From: Glutinoglossum americanum
Lineage: Eukaryota > Ascomycota > Geoglossomycetes > Geoglossales > Geoglossaceae
Length of the DNA: 64,000 bases
Direction: 5' to 3'
Assembly (NCBI GenBank): GCA_020080175.1
Contig: JAGHQL010000007.1
Location: forward strand, 186,001-250,000
Shown here one piece after another: positions 34,540-45,335 of the stretch (position 1 is its first letter; each line of letters begins with the position of its first letter). The notes beneath the pieces are model-generated. The model did not search any database. It worked only from the letters and a program-made list of their open reading frames with translations, and was not told the origin of the DNA. The position numbers and the translations under genes were made by a program.

Positions 34540-35632
34540 ATGGCGATTCAACATAATACCATTAACGCTACGGGGACACTAGACTTTAGTTACCGTACTT
34601 TTAGTAAGGCTCTCTGACAAAGACCCAAGATAGTATTTCATAACTGACGATACAGAAATATCTAAGCCATTTCGCATTGCCTCCACCACGGGTGAGGTCA
34701 ATTTGGTCTTCGAACTCAGTCAGGACGAAGGGCTTTTAACTATCACCATCAGTACATCCAACACTGAGAAGCGCATCGCAATCCTTAAAGTACAATGCAA
34801 TGTGCATCTGAACGATGGTGAAAATGATCCCCTCCCAGGGACTTGGTTGGGCATCAGCCTCTTCGATCGGCCAACTTTTCTCGGCGCTCTCAGGTTTAAC
34901 AACTTCCGAGGGAAGAAGTGGATTTCTGCGGATCTGACTTACTCATGGAGCGAATCAACGATTTTGTCTCAAACCCTAACCCGATCTAACAGACACTCTG
35001 TATACATGGATGAATGTGGCAAAGGTGCTACCTTCCCGGAGGGAGAATATGAGGAGCTGGAGCTGGAAATAACAGAAGAAATGGACTTTAGTAATAACAA
35101 GATTAGTGAGCACCCCTCAAATTTGTTACCAGTATCCAAGCTAACAATAGTCAAAGGTATCTATAGGCTGCTGGCTTTAACAATGCCCAACAATCAGACA
35201 CCTCACTACTTTACCGTTCGTATCGTCAGGAACCGGGATAATTCCAGCCACGGGCAGATGCAGCTGAAAGCAGTTCCCCCTAGCGAGAAAAGCTGGATGA
35301 GGGCGCTTTCGATGGATGTATCTATAGGAAAAGAGATTGCTTTTCAGGGTCATTCTCTTCCAGAAACCCAATATGAAGGAGGTATTTATATGCTTTGTAT
35401 GGACTTCCCCATACCGAAGTATGGAACTCATTTTTTAGAAGCCATATTAAAGATGAAGTTCCCTGTCGGGTCTACCATCACTGAAATGAACACAGGAGCA
35501 GTTGATCCTGAGACGGTCATGGGGGATACTGAGGAAGAGTGGGTGGAGGTAAATCTTGTGGAAAATCTGCATAAATCCGGTAGGAGTGAGAGTGGAAAGG
35601 GGATTGGACATGATATTGGTTCTCTAAAATGA
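34540..35632 (+). CDS. Hypothetical 346-residue protein, beta-rich
   Basis: The ATG at 34540 and one intron (34604-34655) give 346 residues. The sequence has many alternating hydrophobic and polar segments suggestive of beta strands (LLTITISTSNTEKRIAILKV; HYFTVRIVRNRDNSSHGQMQ; EGGIYMLCMDFPIPKY), an acidic stretch (GEYEELELEITEEMD) and a polar tail. No signal peptide or membrane span is visible. Upstream bases are also open to 34496 but contain no better start. I do not recognise the family. Codon use and the clean frame support it as a real, intact gene. Confidence 0.55.
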
Positions 35633-36291
35633 ACTTGTCTTTCCTATCCACGCTCATGAGTGAGGGCTAAAGTATGAATATAATGTTTGAAGAAATAAAG
35701 GGTTATTATTTCTTATCTTCATAGATGCTAGTAATATTTACTGTTTTTTTATTATCCCCTAATTTGAGGTATTCGCCTAACTGAAAATTTAAAATAACTG
35801 GCACACCTTCGAGCGTGGCGCCAAGTCGCGCAACTTCATTGTGATTTTTTTTTTTTGGGGGTGGGGGTAACATGACGCCTAGCATAGAAGGATCGCCCGC
35901 ACCAGCAGTGGTCTCACCTCGGCCCTTCACCTGCAGGGTTACGCGGGCGAGGGTGTAGGTCCGATAGAGTGGGCAGCAGCGGACAATGCACTCAGGAGGG
36001 GTCATTGCAGGAATGCAGCCTAAACTCGGTGGTGAAAAGGGCTAGATGGGTGGTGGTAGCACCCGGGTGATAAATACATAAGCTTTGCAGCCATGAATCC
36101 TCCTGTGCTAGATCGACGATTCTGGACACTGCCCCCCTTTCCCTGAGTGTAGGAGTTTCCACATTCTGGTGTGAGCCGTCACCCGGGAAATCGGCTGAAT
36201 TAACACTAGCTAGGTAATCTCCTAAACTTTTCAGGTCTTCAGCCTCCTTGCTTAGTGAATACTACTACTTTTTTATCACCTTGATTCAGAA
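35633..36291. other. Intergenic, promoter side of the P450 gene
   Basis: No gene is supported. The stretch contains a T-rich and G-rich tract at about 35846-35870 and probably the upstream regulatory DNA of the P450 gene that starts at 36292. I recognise no binding site. Confidence 0.4.
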
Positions 36292-38228
36292 ATGCTGAGT
36301 TCCATTGTTTATAACTTAATATGTCGTCCGATACCCCTGGGGGCTCTCTCCCACTGGGCCATCTTCATCCATGGAGAACTCAACGAATACACTCGTCACA
36401 TAACTTTCACCTATGTTCTCTTCACACTGCTCTCTATCATAATGTTTGGATTTCCAGGAGTTGCCTATATGTTCTGGTATATGGTTGGTGTATACCTTAG
36501 CATTGCAGTCTATAGAGTGCATTTCCATCGCCTCAGTGACTTTCCGGGGCCACGTATCATGAGCATAACACAGTTTTGGGCTGTGTGGAAAGCCGCAACA
36601 GAGGGAAGGAATTATGTTATGCTTTACAATCTTCATAAGAAGTACGAAGGAGATTTCCTTCGCATCGGTGGGTAGAAAATCCATCACCACAGGTCCCATG
36701 CTGATTTACAAATAAGGACCAAGGGCGCTATTAATAAACAATGTCGGGGCCATTCAGACAGTGTATGGCCAGAGCTCGGAATGCAGTCGAGGTCCATGGC
36801 ATGATGGTCTGGGGGAAAACCTTCATCGCACAAGAGACTCTATCAAACACAGGAATCAGAGAGCCTTCTGGGATCGGGCATTTAGTCACTCAGGTAAGTT
36901 GATCCCAGCACCACTAGTAACAACAAGATGACTGATGAATACTCTAGCACTGCTGAGCTATCGGGGCCCAATCAAGGCAAAGGTGGAGCAATTCATCGGG
37001 CGGGTCGGAGAATTATCCATGCCTATTGACATTGCGTACCACTCTGCCATCCTTGCCACTGAATTGATGATAACTTTAACTTTTGGCCTCGAGCTTACTG
37101 AAGAGGAAATCAAGTATATAAGGTGGACTATTAGCAAGAGCCAGCGCGTTCTGGGAATTTTCAGTGACATTCCTTGGATATACAGGATCGCTACTTTAAT
37201 CCCAGGCTTTATCTCCCGCAAATTTGCAAATGTGACAAATGAAATTATTCGGGTAAGAGAACGGATGCCAAAGGTTTGCTCCATTACCCTTAGATCTCTA
37301 CATATGTTTGGACTCAAGCTTGTTTTGCTAACTCTAATGCCTCTTCGGTATTGCATAGATGAATGAATCTAGTGACATTTATGGGTACATCCAGCAAAGC
37401 AAGTCAGACCCGAAAGCACCAGGGTTTCCACTGCCAATGGAAGCTCGTTTGGCCATTGTAGGAGGGAGGTTAGCAAATTCCCTGCTGAGAATGCTTCCGC
37501 GCAAGTGCGAAGAGTTCTGATATTAATTAGTGATACTATCTCTACAGCAATAGCCAGCGTGTGCTATTTTCTCTGCACCCACCCAAAATACATCGCAAAG
37601 CTCAGGGAGGAAGTCACTCCACTTGTCCATTTTAATAAGTTTGACATGATGGGGCGATACTCCTTACTGGAAGCAGTCATCAAAGAGTCCCTGAGATTGA
37701 TACCTCCTATATCTAGAGGTGCTGAGAGAGTTACACCGCCAGGGGGGGTTATGATAGCTGGCCGATGGATTCCTGGAAATATCATAATTAGCATTTCTTA
37801 CTATTCTATGTCCCGTGGTGAGTGCTATTTAGCGATTGCAAAAAAAACATTACCTCTGATATAGTTTGAAAAAGATGACAGATATTTTGAAAAACCCGAC
37901 AAATTTAAGCCCTATAGATGGACTTCCAAGCCTTTCATGGTTAAGAACTCCGCGGCTTATTTCCCCTTCTCAATTGGTAGTCGATACCCACCCCTACCAA
38001 ACAAAGCTGATTAAGAACAATCACTAATTTTCCTTAGGACCCTATGCTTGTGTGGGACAACAGCTGGCAATGATGGAGATTAGAGAAACAGTTGCGAGGC
38101 TCATCACCTCCTTCGACATGAGACTAGCAGATCCGAACTACCGTACTTGGGAGGACTCAGGCCGCGGCACCTTCACGCTAGAGTTGCCCCCCCTCATGAT
38201 CAAATTCGAGAGGATTTGCTGTGCGTAA
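36292..38228 (+). CDS. Cytochrome P450 monooxygenase
   Basis: Seven exons (36292-36667, 36717-36893, 36948-37273, 37359-37468, 37531-37817, 37875-37976, 38038-38228) join in phase to 522 residues, the usual length of a fungal microsomal P450. Features in order: N-terminal membrane segments (TFTYVLFTLLSIIMFGFPGV and following), the proline hinge LSDFPGP, the I-helix region VGGSDTISTAIASV across an exon junction, ExxR as VIKESLRLIP, PYRW of the PERF-like region, and the heme loop FSIGPYACVGQQLAM with the cysteine ligand. It would oxidise a small lipophilic molecule at the endoplasmic reticulum with electrons from P450 reductase. No biosynthetic backbone gene lies nearby, so the substrate is unknown. 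All splice sites are GT-AG and no damage is seen. The assignment is firm, the subfamily is not. Confidence 0.92.
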
Positions 38229-38611
38229 GGCATCACGGACATAAGCAGATGCCCTCGGGGGTGTGGAATGACAAGATTTTTCTAAAGTTTACATCCCCAC
38301 ACCTTTCGATCCCGTACTATATCTTGCTAAGAATTGCCAAAATAACTCATTCGGCTTCCCTCCAAGGCACCACCGAGCTGTTCAAGTTTGTTCTTCATCC
38401 ATGAATTCCGTTCTTTCATCTTTCCAAAGATCAACCAGTTGTACGTCTTGTACTAGCTCAAAGAGAGCAGGAAGCTGATGTGGTTCACGGAGTCTAATAT
38501 CTTCAGCACTTAACTCGAGTCTTACGGGTCGTTGCAGCGAAGCTTCTAGGTACCTATTCCAAAGCCATTTAGTTTGATGGTCATCGGCATCAATGAATGG
38601 AGGAATGTGAC

Positions 38612-38818
38612 CTACACCACAAACATCCATTTTTCTACCGTTCCATCGAATTCTAATTTATAGGTTCCTGGGTTGAGATCTTTGCAGAACCCTTGATTGC
38701 AGCTGTTCGATGTTCTAGTGCCAGAGACATGGGGACTCGAGGGCGCTCCTTTGGCAGTCCAACCCTCCACTATAAAGGAGTGTCCACAGTTAAAATTTAG
38801 GGTATAGTCCGCAGACAT
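38612..38818 (-). CDS. Small cysteine-containing hypothetical protein
   Basis: This 68-codon frame begins MSADYTLNFNCGHSFIVEGW and ends GTYKLEFDGTVEKWMFVV. It has regular beta-like spacing and four cysteines. Proteins of this size with CGH and CNQGFCKDL-type motifs are, as I recall, found near secondary-metabolism genes in some fungi, but I cannot name the family. The frame ends at a TAG within a GTAGGT string, so an intron to a longer C-terminus (toward 38405) is possible. It lies convergent with the P450 gene. Confidence 0.4.
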   Translation of the reverse strand: MSADYTLNFNCGHSFIVEGWTAKGAPSSPHVSGTRTSNSCNQGFCKDLNPGTYKLEFDGTVEKWMFVV

Positions 38819-40140
38819 GGTTCGATTCTGCTGTAGCTGTAGAAGATGGCTAGGTCACACACGTAACTTGGGCAGATATATATATTCCCGCTATTTCTAT
38901 TTAGCGTACTGTTAGATGATCTATGCATGCAAAAGCAGCTCGAGCCGTGTGAATATCTAAGCCCAAACGCAAGGCAAAGCATTTCCTTACCGCCCGGATA
39001 GAGCTGCCCTGTTAAGCTCTCCACCAGGACGGGCCAGCGCATGCTGGATGTATTGTGACCACTCGCGTCCTATTGAGAACGAATCAAGAGATGACACCGC
39101 TAATTGAATTTCTTGTCTTCCCGCTTCCCCAATTTAGATTCAACGCCTTCTCAGCATGGTCCACTGGTTCTAGATGCTGTCCAACTGCATGTCATATGCT
39201 GCACAAGCCGGATTCTACGGCCTTTGGCCCTATCCTGCCCAGTAAAAAGTGCAGCTAAAGGGTGATCCCAGATTCTCTGAAGTGTTACATCGGAGCTTGA
39301 GGCTGTAATTCCAACTAACGTGATGCCTTGCAGGCAAATGCCTCACTACTTCACCATAGAGTTAGCGTAATTCAAGCCCTCAATGCACAGAAAACTTCAT
39401 ACATACAGCAAGCCAGCGGGCACTGTATTAGACCAATTAAGAGAGCAGTTCTCAACCCGGAGAGTCCCAAGCTCCCGCCGCATGTTTTCTCAACAGTGTG
39501 AGCAAGAAGCCTGCACTGGTGGAAAATTTGTATTGATATATAGGCTTTATTTGATTCTACGGAAGGTTGTTAATGAGCGACTCTGCGTTTCATTATCAAC
39601 GAAAGAACAAATTATACTAGCAGATAAGTATCCAGCTACTTCAATTAGGGGAGAGAAATTTCAACAACTTCTTCATTTTCCAGCCTTGCGAACTTCGCGA
39701 GGGAATTGAGGATCCTTTCCCTAATTCTTAAACTCTGATCGTAGTCTAACGAATGCGCAAACGTCGGAATATGCGCGATCGATGAGCCAGGTAGGAATCT
39801 CAGGCGCACCCATCCGGCTAATGCAATTTGCTTCTAATCTTGCGATCCCGGCTACTATCGCAAACAGATGGGCTTTGTCGACTTCGCCGTTAACTCAATA
39901 TATTCACCTTTATTAGTCGGTCAACCCATTCCCAGGACTCATAAGATGTCACACCAACCTGCCAATGCAACAATGACCCTAGCAAGTAGGATGAGAAAAC
40001 CGGAGAATATAATGTGAGGGATCACCGAGTAGAATGGGATAGTGCAAGGGGAGAAGGAATATAAAAGATAAGATTCCATTCTCAGATTTAGTGGGTGAGA
40101 TGAACTAAATTTGGCTTTCATCACATGAAAGCTTGGCGCA
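38819..40140. other. Gene-poor stretch, nothing recognised
   Basis: Short frames exist (for example 39383-39709, plus strand) without domains or splice support. Confidence 0.4.
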
Positions 40141-40340
40141 ACATTGCGTGGCCTCCTGGCAACGTTGCGCGGCCTCCTGGCAACGTTGCGCACCCACCTC
40201 ACAACGTTGCGCACCCACCTCACAACGTTGCGCACCCACCTCACAACGTTGCGCACCCANNNNNNNNNNCGTTGCGCACCCACCTCACAACGTTGCGCAC
40301 CCACCTCACAACGTTGCGCACCCATCTCAGAACGTCGCGC
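40141..40340. repeat. 21-base minisatellite containing an assembly gap
   Basis: The unit AACGTTGCGCACCCACCTCA plus C recurs every 21 bases (starts at 40161, 40182, 40203, 40224, 40245, then 40268, 40289, 40310), with diverged units at the left edge. Ten N bases (40260-40269) interrupt it. The spacing across the gap is 23 rather than a multiple of 21, so the N run is a placeholder and the real copy number is unknown. The unit is a multiple of three and is open in several frames. It ends about 20 bases before the start of the JmjC gene and may be 5' leader or promoter. Confidence 0.9.
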
Positions 40341-40359
40341 TCTCATCCACGTTTGCAAA

Positions 40360-41895
40360 ATGCCAACCAATGATGCCAACACCGCAAGAGCGGCAGAATC
40401 AAACACAAGAGCAGAAGAGTTAAACAAGGAGAAAAGGCGGAAAAGGACGGAGATTGAAAAGAAATCAAGACAAGATGCCAAAAGGTGTAAACTTGACCCA
40501 GTGATTCAATGGGGCAAGTACAATCCAGACTTCCCAACTTCTGGCAAAGCAGGTGAGTTAGAGCTGCACGATTTCCTTGGGCGACTAGAGAAGATTTCGA
40601 GGTTTGCAGAATCAAGGACGAACGCCACGGCTCTGCTTCTCAGCCAGTTGCGCAAGAGTCCTAAGCTTGAAATCCTGTCGCAGCTCCAATCGAAGCTTCC
40701 TCACTTTCCACAAGACGATGTTATCCTCCTCACCGATGCAAAATCCCTTGAAACTTGCCTGAATCAACCATTCGGGGTCCCACTCTTGCACCGGGCGACA
40801 CCAAACTACCCCAGCCTTGGGTCTTATACGCAATTTGGCATTCAGGATTTCTTGAAGCATCTTGCTGAAGACGAAGAAGCCTCGATTTCAGTCTACGACT
40901 ATTCTATAGAAGATCCATCTCAAAGAACTCGCCGAACAACCGTTGGCGAGCTTCTTTCATGCTTCTGGTCAGGCAACGTTCGTGGCACCGCACTCAACTT
41001 CCTTGATATCGAGAATCGCACAAGAATCGAATTTTGTCCCTATCAGGTTATACTTCGGAATATTACCACTAGGATTGACGCTCGGAAACAGCGTGATAAA
41101 GGCAAAACTGGGTCGGAGTGGACGGCTGAACCGCGGAAGGAGTTCTTTCTATTATCACTGGAAAATGCTATATCCACAATTCATGTGGACACTGGCGGCG
41201 TAGTTACATGGGTTTTGATCCTGGAGGGACGGAAGATATGGTATTTTCCACGGCACGTGACTGCTCAAACGGTGCGTTGGTTGAGCTTTGCTGGATCGCA
41301 AACCCCTGAGGACTACCGAGATGGCTGGGTAAAAGTCGAACTACGGCCTGGAGATCTACTGTGAGTGGGAACAAAGCCACCTATTTATAATTGATTTGTG
41401 ATTGCTTACATTTTATTGAGTATAATGCCTCCATCATTCCCCCACGCTGTATATACCCCTGAGAAATGTCTAGCGGTCGGCGGCCAATCCTACACGGCGG
41501 GAAATCTGGGTCGCAGCATTGAAGGATTAAAATTGCAAGAAGATCACCCTGACATATCTAATGAGGACTTAGATGATTCCGTTTATAGCACCTTGGCAAG
41601 AATCCTCAACGAGTGCGGTCCGGTCACAACCTATTTCGAGAAAGCCCAGGTCGCCAGCGGCCAGTCTTTATTTCCTAGCCTCAGAGATCCTACAACATAT
41701 GATAAGCTTTCGAAAAATAGTCTTGCAGACATTCTGAGGTCCGGCGGGGTGGCTATCCCGTCAAAGGCAAAGAAGATTGAACTTCTTGAGCTTCTCAAAA
41801 AGAATAGCGACACTCGGGCGGCATGCACGCCTCGAGAAGAATTTCTTGAAGCGTTTCGGAAATTTTGCGACGAATTCATGGCTGATGGCATCTAA
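40360..41895 (+). CDS. JmjC-domain protein with SAP-like tail
   Basis: The ATG at 40360 and one intron (41361-41420) give 491 residues. A basic N-terminus (KRRKRTEIEKKSRQDAKRCK) looks like a nuclear localisation signal. The JmjC core has the Fe(II)-binding HxD in NAISTIHVDTGGVVTWVLIL, the usual strand WVLILEGRKIWYF, and the distal histidine in ELRPGDLLIMPPSFPHAVY, the intron falling inside that motif. A C-terminal segment (NSLADILRSGGVAIPSKAKK followed by IELLELLKK) resembles a SAP DNA-binding helix pair. JmjC proteins are 2-oxoglutarate dioxygenases, often histone demethylases. Fungal genomes carry many orphan JmjC genes of unknown substrate. The metal triad is intact. Upstream the frame is open through the minisatellite, so a longer N-terminus cannot be excluded. 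Confidence 0.85.
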
Positions 41896-42185
41896 TCATG
41901 ATACCGCTCGTGTTCTTTTTTGGGTGGGCTTCATTTATTTTTTGGTTCCGTAGTCTATAAATCAAATTTCTTTGCTAATTCATGCTAGGCTCCTTAGATA
42001 AGCTACATTGGCTGGGGTTATTCTTTTCCATAATTGAGTTGAGCGGACCTTGCTGGCAGTTGGACTGAAGGTGGGGTTAAAATATTGTAAAGCTTGAATG
42101 CTACATCACCTCAGCTATCTATATTCATGTTGTGACACTACTTGTCTTTGCTAGCTTATAAATGACCCACTAGAAACAAAATACC
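41896..42185. other. Intergenic between convergent genes
   Basis: AT-rich spacer between the 3' ends of the JmjC gene and the first nucleotidyltransferase gene. No gene. Confidence 0.5.
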
Positions 42186-42945
42186 TTAGTTGCGCCCTGG
42201 GATCTTATGGACCTTGCCTGCCTCATCTGGGGTACTGATGTAACAGGTGATAAAGTCTGGACACATCGGGGCCACGCGGCTGCTCTTGCCCTTCACTAAC
42301 TTCAACGCGAACTTGTATTCTTCCTCAAAACCAGCATTCAGATGGCTCTTGCACCAGCCTTCATCTAAATCCATCCCATCTACCAATTGCTCTGCGCACA
42401 TTGCGAACACGTAGTTCTTCGATTCATTGAATAGGCGGATCAGCCCGCTGAGAAATGGGGCAAGTCGGGGCAACGGGATAAATTGGAGGACATCTTTATC
42501 CAAAATGAGGTCTGACATTTGGTCGCTGTACTCTGCCCTCACCGGGTGCTCTCGAATAATGTTGTCTTTGAGTGGGTTGAGATGAAAAAGGGTATCAGGG
42601 AGGACAACGAAGATAAATTCTGGCCTCTTGACACCTCTAAACCGGGTGTATGTCGACTTATACTCGGTAAAGATATTCTTAGGTCCTTTCGGCCAGTCAA
42701 ACTTTTCGAAATGCTGATTATTCGCATTGATAATAGATAAAGCCTTCGGGAGCTTCTCCGTCGGAACGCAGAGTTCAATGTCCTAGGCTTAGTTAGTTGG
42801 TACAGGGGAAGACCGGAGGACACGAAACTCATACGTGGACGACCCGATTAACATTGTAATAACTCAATGCAACTTCACCTATGATGCAAACTTCGACATC
42901 GCCAGAGTCAAGAAGATTTCGCAACCGTAAAATGTCAGCGTCCAT
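42186..42945 (-). CDS. Nucleotidyltransferase-fold protein (first of pair)
   Basis: Exons 42945-42835 and 42782-42186 join in phase to 235 residues. The intron ends in CTAACTAAGCCTAG. The N-terminus has the polymerase-beta-type nucleotidyltransferase pattern: a Gly-x-Ala-Leu helix start (CIIGEVALSYYNV, residues 20-32) followed by the metal-binding hDxE (RVVHDIELCVP, Asp38 and Glu40) created by the splice. The Gly-Ser of the classic motif reads Gly-Glu, so activity may be altered. The rest (FEKFDWPKGPKNIFTEYKST and on) is unassigned but uninterrupted. Proteins of this fold transfer nucleotides to proteins, RNA or small molecules. In bacteria small members act with toxin partners or in resistance. 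The gene starts 146 bases from the divergent metallophosphoesterase gene, suggesting shared control. Confidence 0.7.
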
Positions 42946-43091
42946 TGATGTGTGGTGACGTTACTGGGATCAGCTTGGTTTCCCGTTAAGCCCAAAGCAA
43001 TTATGGGGTACGTATAGGCGAGTCATTTGTGCCGCCTTGACAAAAGCCTTCAGAACAGCGATTTTAGCAACTCCACTCCTTCAGGGCCAAT
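42946..43091. promoter_or_regulatory. Short divergent intergenic region, likely bidirectional promoter
   Basis: Only 146 bases separate the start codons of the minus-strand nucleotidyltransferase and the plus-strand metallophosphoesterase genes. Such spacing leaves room for one shared promoter, so the two genes are probably co-expressed. I recognise no specific binding site. Confidence 0.45.
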
Positions 43092-43964
43092 ATGAATTTT
43101 AGAAGCTGCTTAGCAGTAATCCAGTTCCTTCTATTTCGTCCTCCTGTTCGATTTCAAGTGATGTCCGATCTACATTTGGAAGCGGAACGGTGCTATTCTG
43201 ACTTCGATATTCCCCGGTCAGCTCCGTATCTGATCCTTGCGGGAGATGTTGGACGCCTGCTTGACTACGACGACTATTTAGGCTTCTTGCGTCGTCATTG
43301 TACCCGATTCGAACATGTGTACTTGGTCCTCGGAAACCACGAGTTCTATGGCCAATCTAGGGAGGAAGGTCTCAAGGCCGCTGCATCGCTTGAAGCGGAA
43401 CCCGACCTGCACTCGAAACTTACAGTCATGAACCGGACGCGGGTTGACATTAATTCTAAAGTCACGCTATTAGGCTGCACCCTCCAATCTAATATCCCAT
43501 CAGAATCTCGTTCGGCGGTAGAATATCGGGTGAAAGATTTCCGTTATATCAGCGGTTGGACTATCGATCACCACAACGCAGAGCACGCTCTAGATGCGAA
43601 CTGGCTCAAGACCGAAGTTCAAACAGCTCATCACGAAGACCCGCATCGGCGCATTGTAATCGTAACTCACCACGCTCCGTCTTTCAGAAACACCTGCGAA
43701 CCTCCACAAGAGAAAAATCCTTGGAGTTCAGCCTTTTGTACGAACATACTAGAGTCGGAAACTGATACTTGGCTGGGGTTAGGTTGTGTTAGATATTGGA
43801 TCTTCGGCCATACGCACTGGTGTACAGAGTTCCGCAAAGGGGACATGACCATTGTTAGCAATCAGCGGGGTTATGTCCTCTCGCAGAGAAACCCAACCAT
43901 GAGTATTTGGAAGTTATTCAAGAGAGAAGGATTTAATGTCAAAAAATATATTGTCATTTCTTAG
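43092..43964 (+). CDS. Calcineurin-like metallophosphoesterase
   Basis: An uninterrupted 290-residue frame holds all metallophosphoesterase blocks in order: DxH in QVMSDLHLE (Asp26, His28), GDVG (51-54), GNHE (81-84), VTHHAP (191-196) and FGHTHW (238-243). These bind two metal ions and hydrolyse phosphoester bonds. Proteins of this size and architecture include broad-specificity phosphodiesterases, so a nucleotide, a nucleic acid end or a modified protein are all possible substrates. The first ten residues before QFLLFRPPVR could be a weak hydrophobic lead. The gene is flanked on both sides by minus-strand nucleotidyltransferase genes, the right one starting only 37 bases past its stop. That raises the idea of opposing add/remove activities on one substrate. 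Confidence 0.9.
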   Translation: MNFRSCLAVIQFLLFRPPVRFQVMSDLHLEAERCYSDFDIPRSAPYLILAGDVGRLLDYDDYLGFLRRHCTRFEHVYLVLGNHEFYGQSREEGLKAAASLEAEPDLHSKLTVMNRTRVDINSKVTLLGCTLQSNIPSESRSAVEYRVKDFRYISGWTIDHHNAEHALDANWLKTEVQTAHHEDPHRRIVIVTHHAPSFRNTCEPPQEKNPWSSAFCTNILESETDTWLGLGCVRYWIFGHTHWCTEFRKGDMTIVSNQRGYVLSQRNPTMSIWKLFKREGFNVKKYIVIS

Positions 43965-44001
43965 TCATGCCATATGTCCTGCATATTTCCATCACGCTAG
44001 A

Positions 44002-44726
44002 TTACCCTAGAAGGCCTTTCTGAACATCTCCACTTTGTGGTGGTGGCAAATCGTTCAGAGAAATGCTTTCTACTTCTTTCTCTGCAGCCTCTGTATCAAT
44101 GCCAATACGCTGAAAGGCATACAGTAAATGAGGATATCTTTTGAGAGCCAATCCGGAATAGTAGAGGCTAAACTGGCTGGCGCTGTTCCGAAGTTTGTCG
44201 AGGAAGGTCGACTCCAGGTATACAAGATCAGCTGCATCACTGTGTTTTTCCCGCGTGGCAGCAGCTCGGAGCTTCCCCTTAAAGAGGTAGACTACGTCTA
44301 ATAAGGAAGCTGGCTTTTCACCCAGCTTTTCCCCACGAACTTGGAAGACCGTCGGAACCAGCGTTTGCATCGCGGCCGTTGAACCTGATTTAAATTGTCA
44401 TTCAAAGAGAACCTCAAAGAATGTGCTACCAGAGACTCACCCACGAACAGCTCCACAAGAACAGATTCACTACTAGTTCCATCGTTCCAAAAGAACGCAA
44501 CGTAATCCTCTCTAGTTTGAGAGATAAAGCGAAAGCCGTCTCGTCCATCCAATACCATCAGCACCTGCTGCTTGTCGCTAGCCACGAGGCAATCGATATC
44601 TTTACTCTCGCGGGGGCCACCCCGAATTGCGACAGCCCATCCACCAAATATTCCATGTTTGATGTTGTTTTCAGAGAGAACTTTGTAAAGGGCAATGGCT
44701 GCGTCATTGAGCCTCTCTTGTCGCAT
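44002..44726 (-). CDS. Nucleotidyltransferase-fold protein (second of pair)
   Basis: Exons 44726-44441 and 44384-44002 join in phase to 222 residues. The active-site pattern is clear: the Gly-Gly helix start in GIFGGWAVAIRGGPR (Gly28-Gly29) and the DxD in ESKDIDCLVAS (Asp43, Asp45), with a downstream VLVELFVG strand that could carry the third acidic residue. The C-terminal half (ASLLDVVYLFKGKLRAAATR, HSDAADLVYLE) is a helical substrate-binding part like that of minimal nucleotidyltransferases and AbiEii/DUF6036-type proteins. It is better conserved than its partner at 42186-42945 and probably catalytic. The 3' end faces the metallophosphoesterase gene at 37 bases. Such genes are rare in fungal core genomes, so bacterial ancestry is possible. 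Confidence 0.75.
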
Positions 44727-45335
44727 GGTGCTGAGGTGGAGAGTAGCTAAAGGATATCACCTTAATTATTTAGCATTATTTTAACATATCGTGGGCTGTT
44801 ATTCCTTTTATGTTCGCACAAAAACAAGGCTGGAGATACGGAGCTTATTGATTAATGATTGGCACGGGTCAGAATGTCTTTAGCCGGTTGGTATCATGCT
44901 TAAGAATGCATGTGGGCGCAGCCGCGCTGGATGCACTAGCCCGTCTTTCTGGAAATCATACGAGTCGACCAAAGAACCGATGGGAGATCCAGGGAGTAGA
45001 CGCTGGAGATGGTGGTTTCGAAATCCTTTCGAAATATCGCGCGATCGACTTATGATTTCGCCGGCGGTCGCTGCGTTCAACGCGGGAATTTGGGGTTCCT
45101 TGAGTCCTACCGGTGCATAGTACTGCGGGGTGCGCTTCCACGCCGGTCGCGAAGGACGGGAATCGGAGTGCCTTTATGTTTTGAGGGGAAAACGATGCGG
45201 TTAGGGATCAAGTCATATTCTTTGTAAGGGTGGTGTGGAATCTGCGTTCTAAGTGATCAAAATTCTGATCACTTAGCCGATGACTAATCCCGTTCCCCCA
45301 CGGCATTGGTCAAACTTTTTCAACATCGCTGCATC
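44727..45335. other. G/C-rich spacer with a hairpin
   Basis: Several overlapping frames are open because of higher G+C, but none has a domain. An inverted repeat (AAGTGATCA at 45251-45259 against TGATCACTT at 45266-45274) lies just upstream of the next gene and could be a transcription-factor site or chance. Confidence 0.4.

Noticed and set aside
40125-40423. Long open frames through the 21-base repeat on both strands
   Set aside because: The unit is a multiple of three, so any frame without a stop stays open, and an N gap lies inside. Only the frame continuing into the JmjC gene has independent support.
44855-45227. Several overlapping G/C-rich frames on both strands
   Set aside because: No domain, no splice structure and mutual overlap. 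Higher G+C alone explains the lack of stops.
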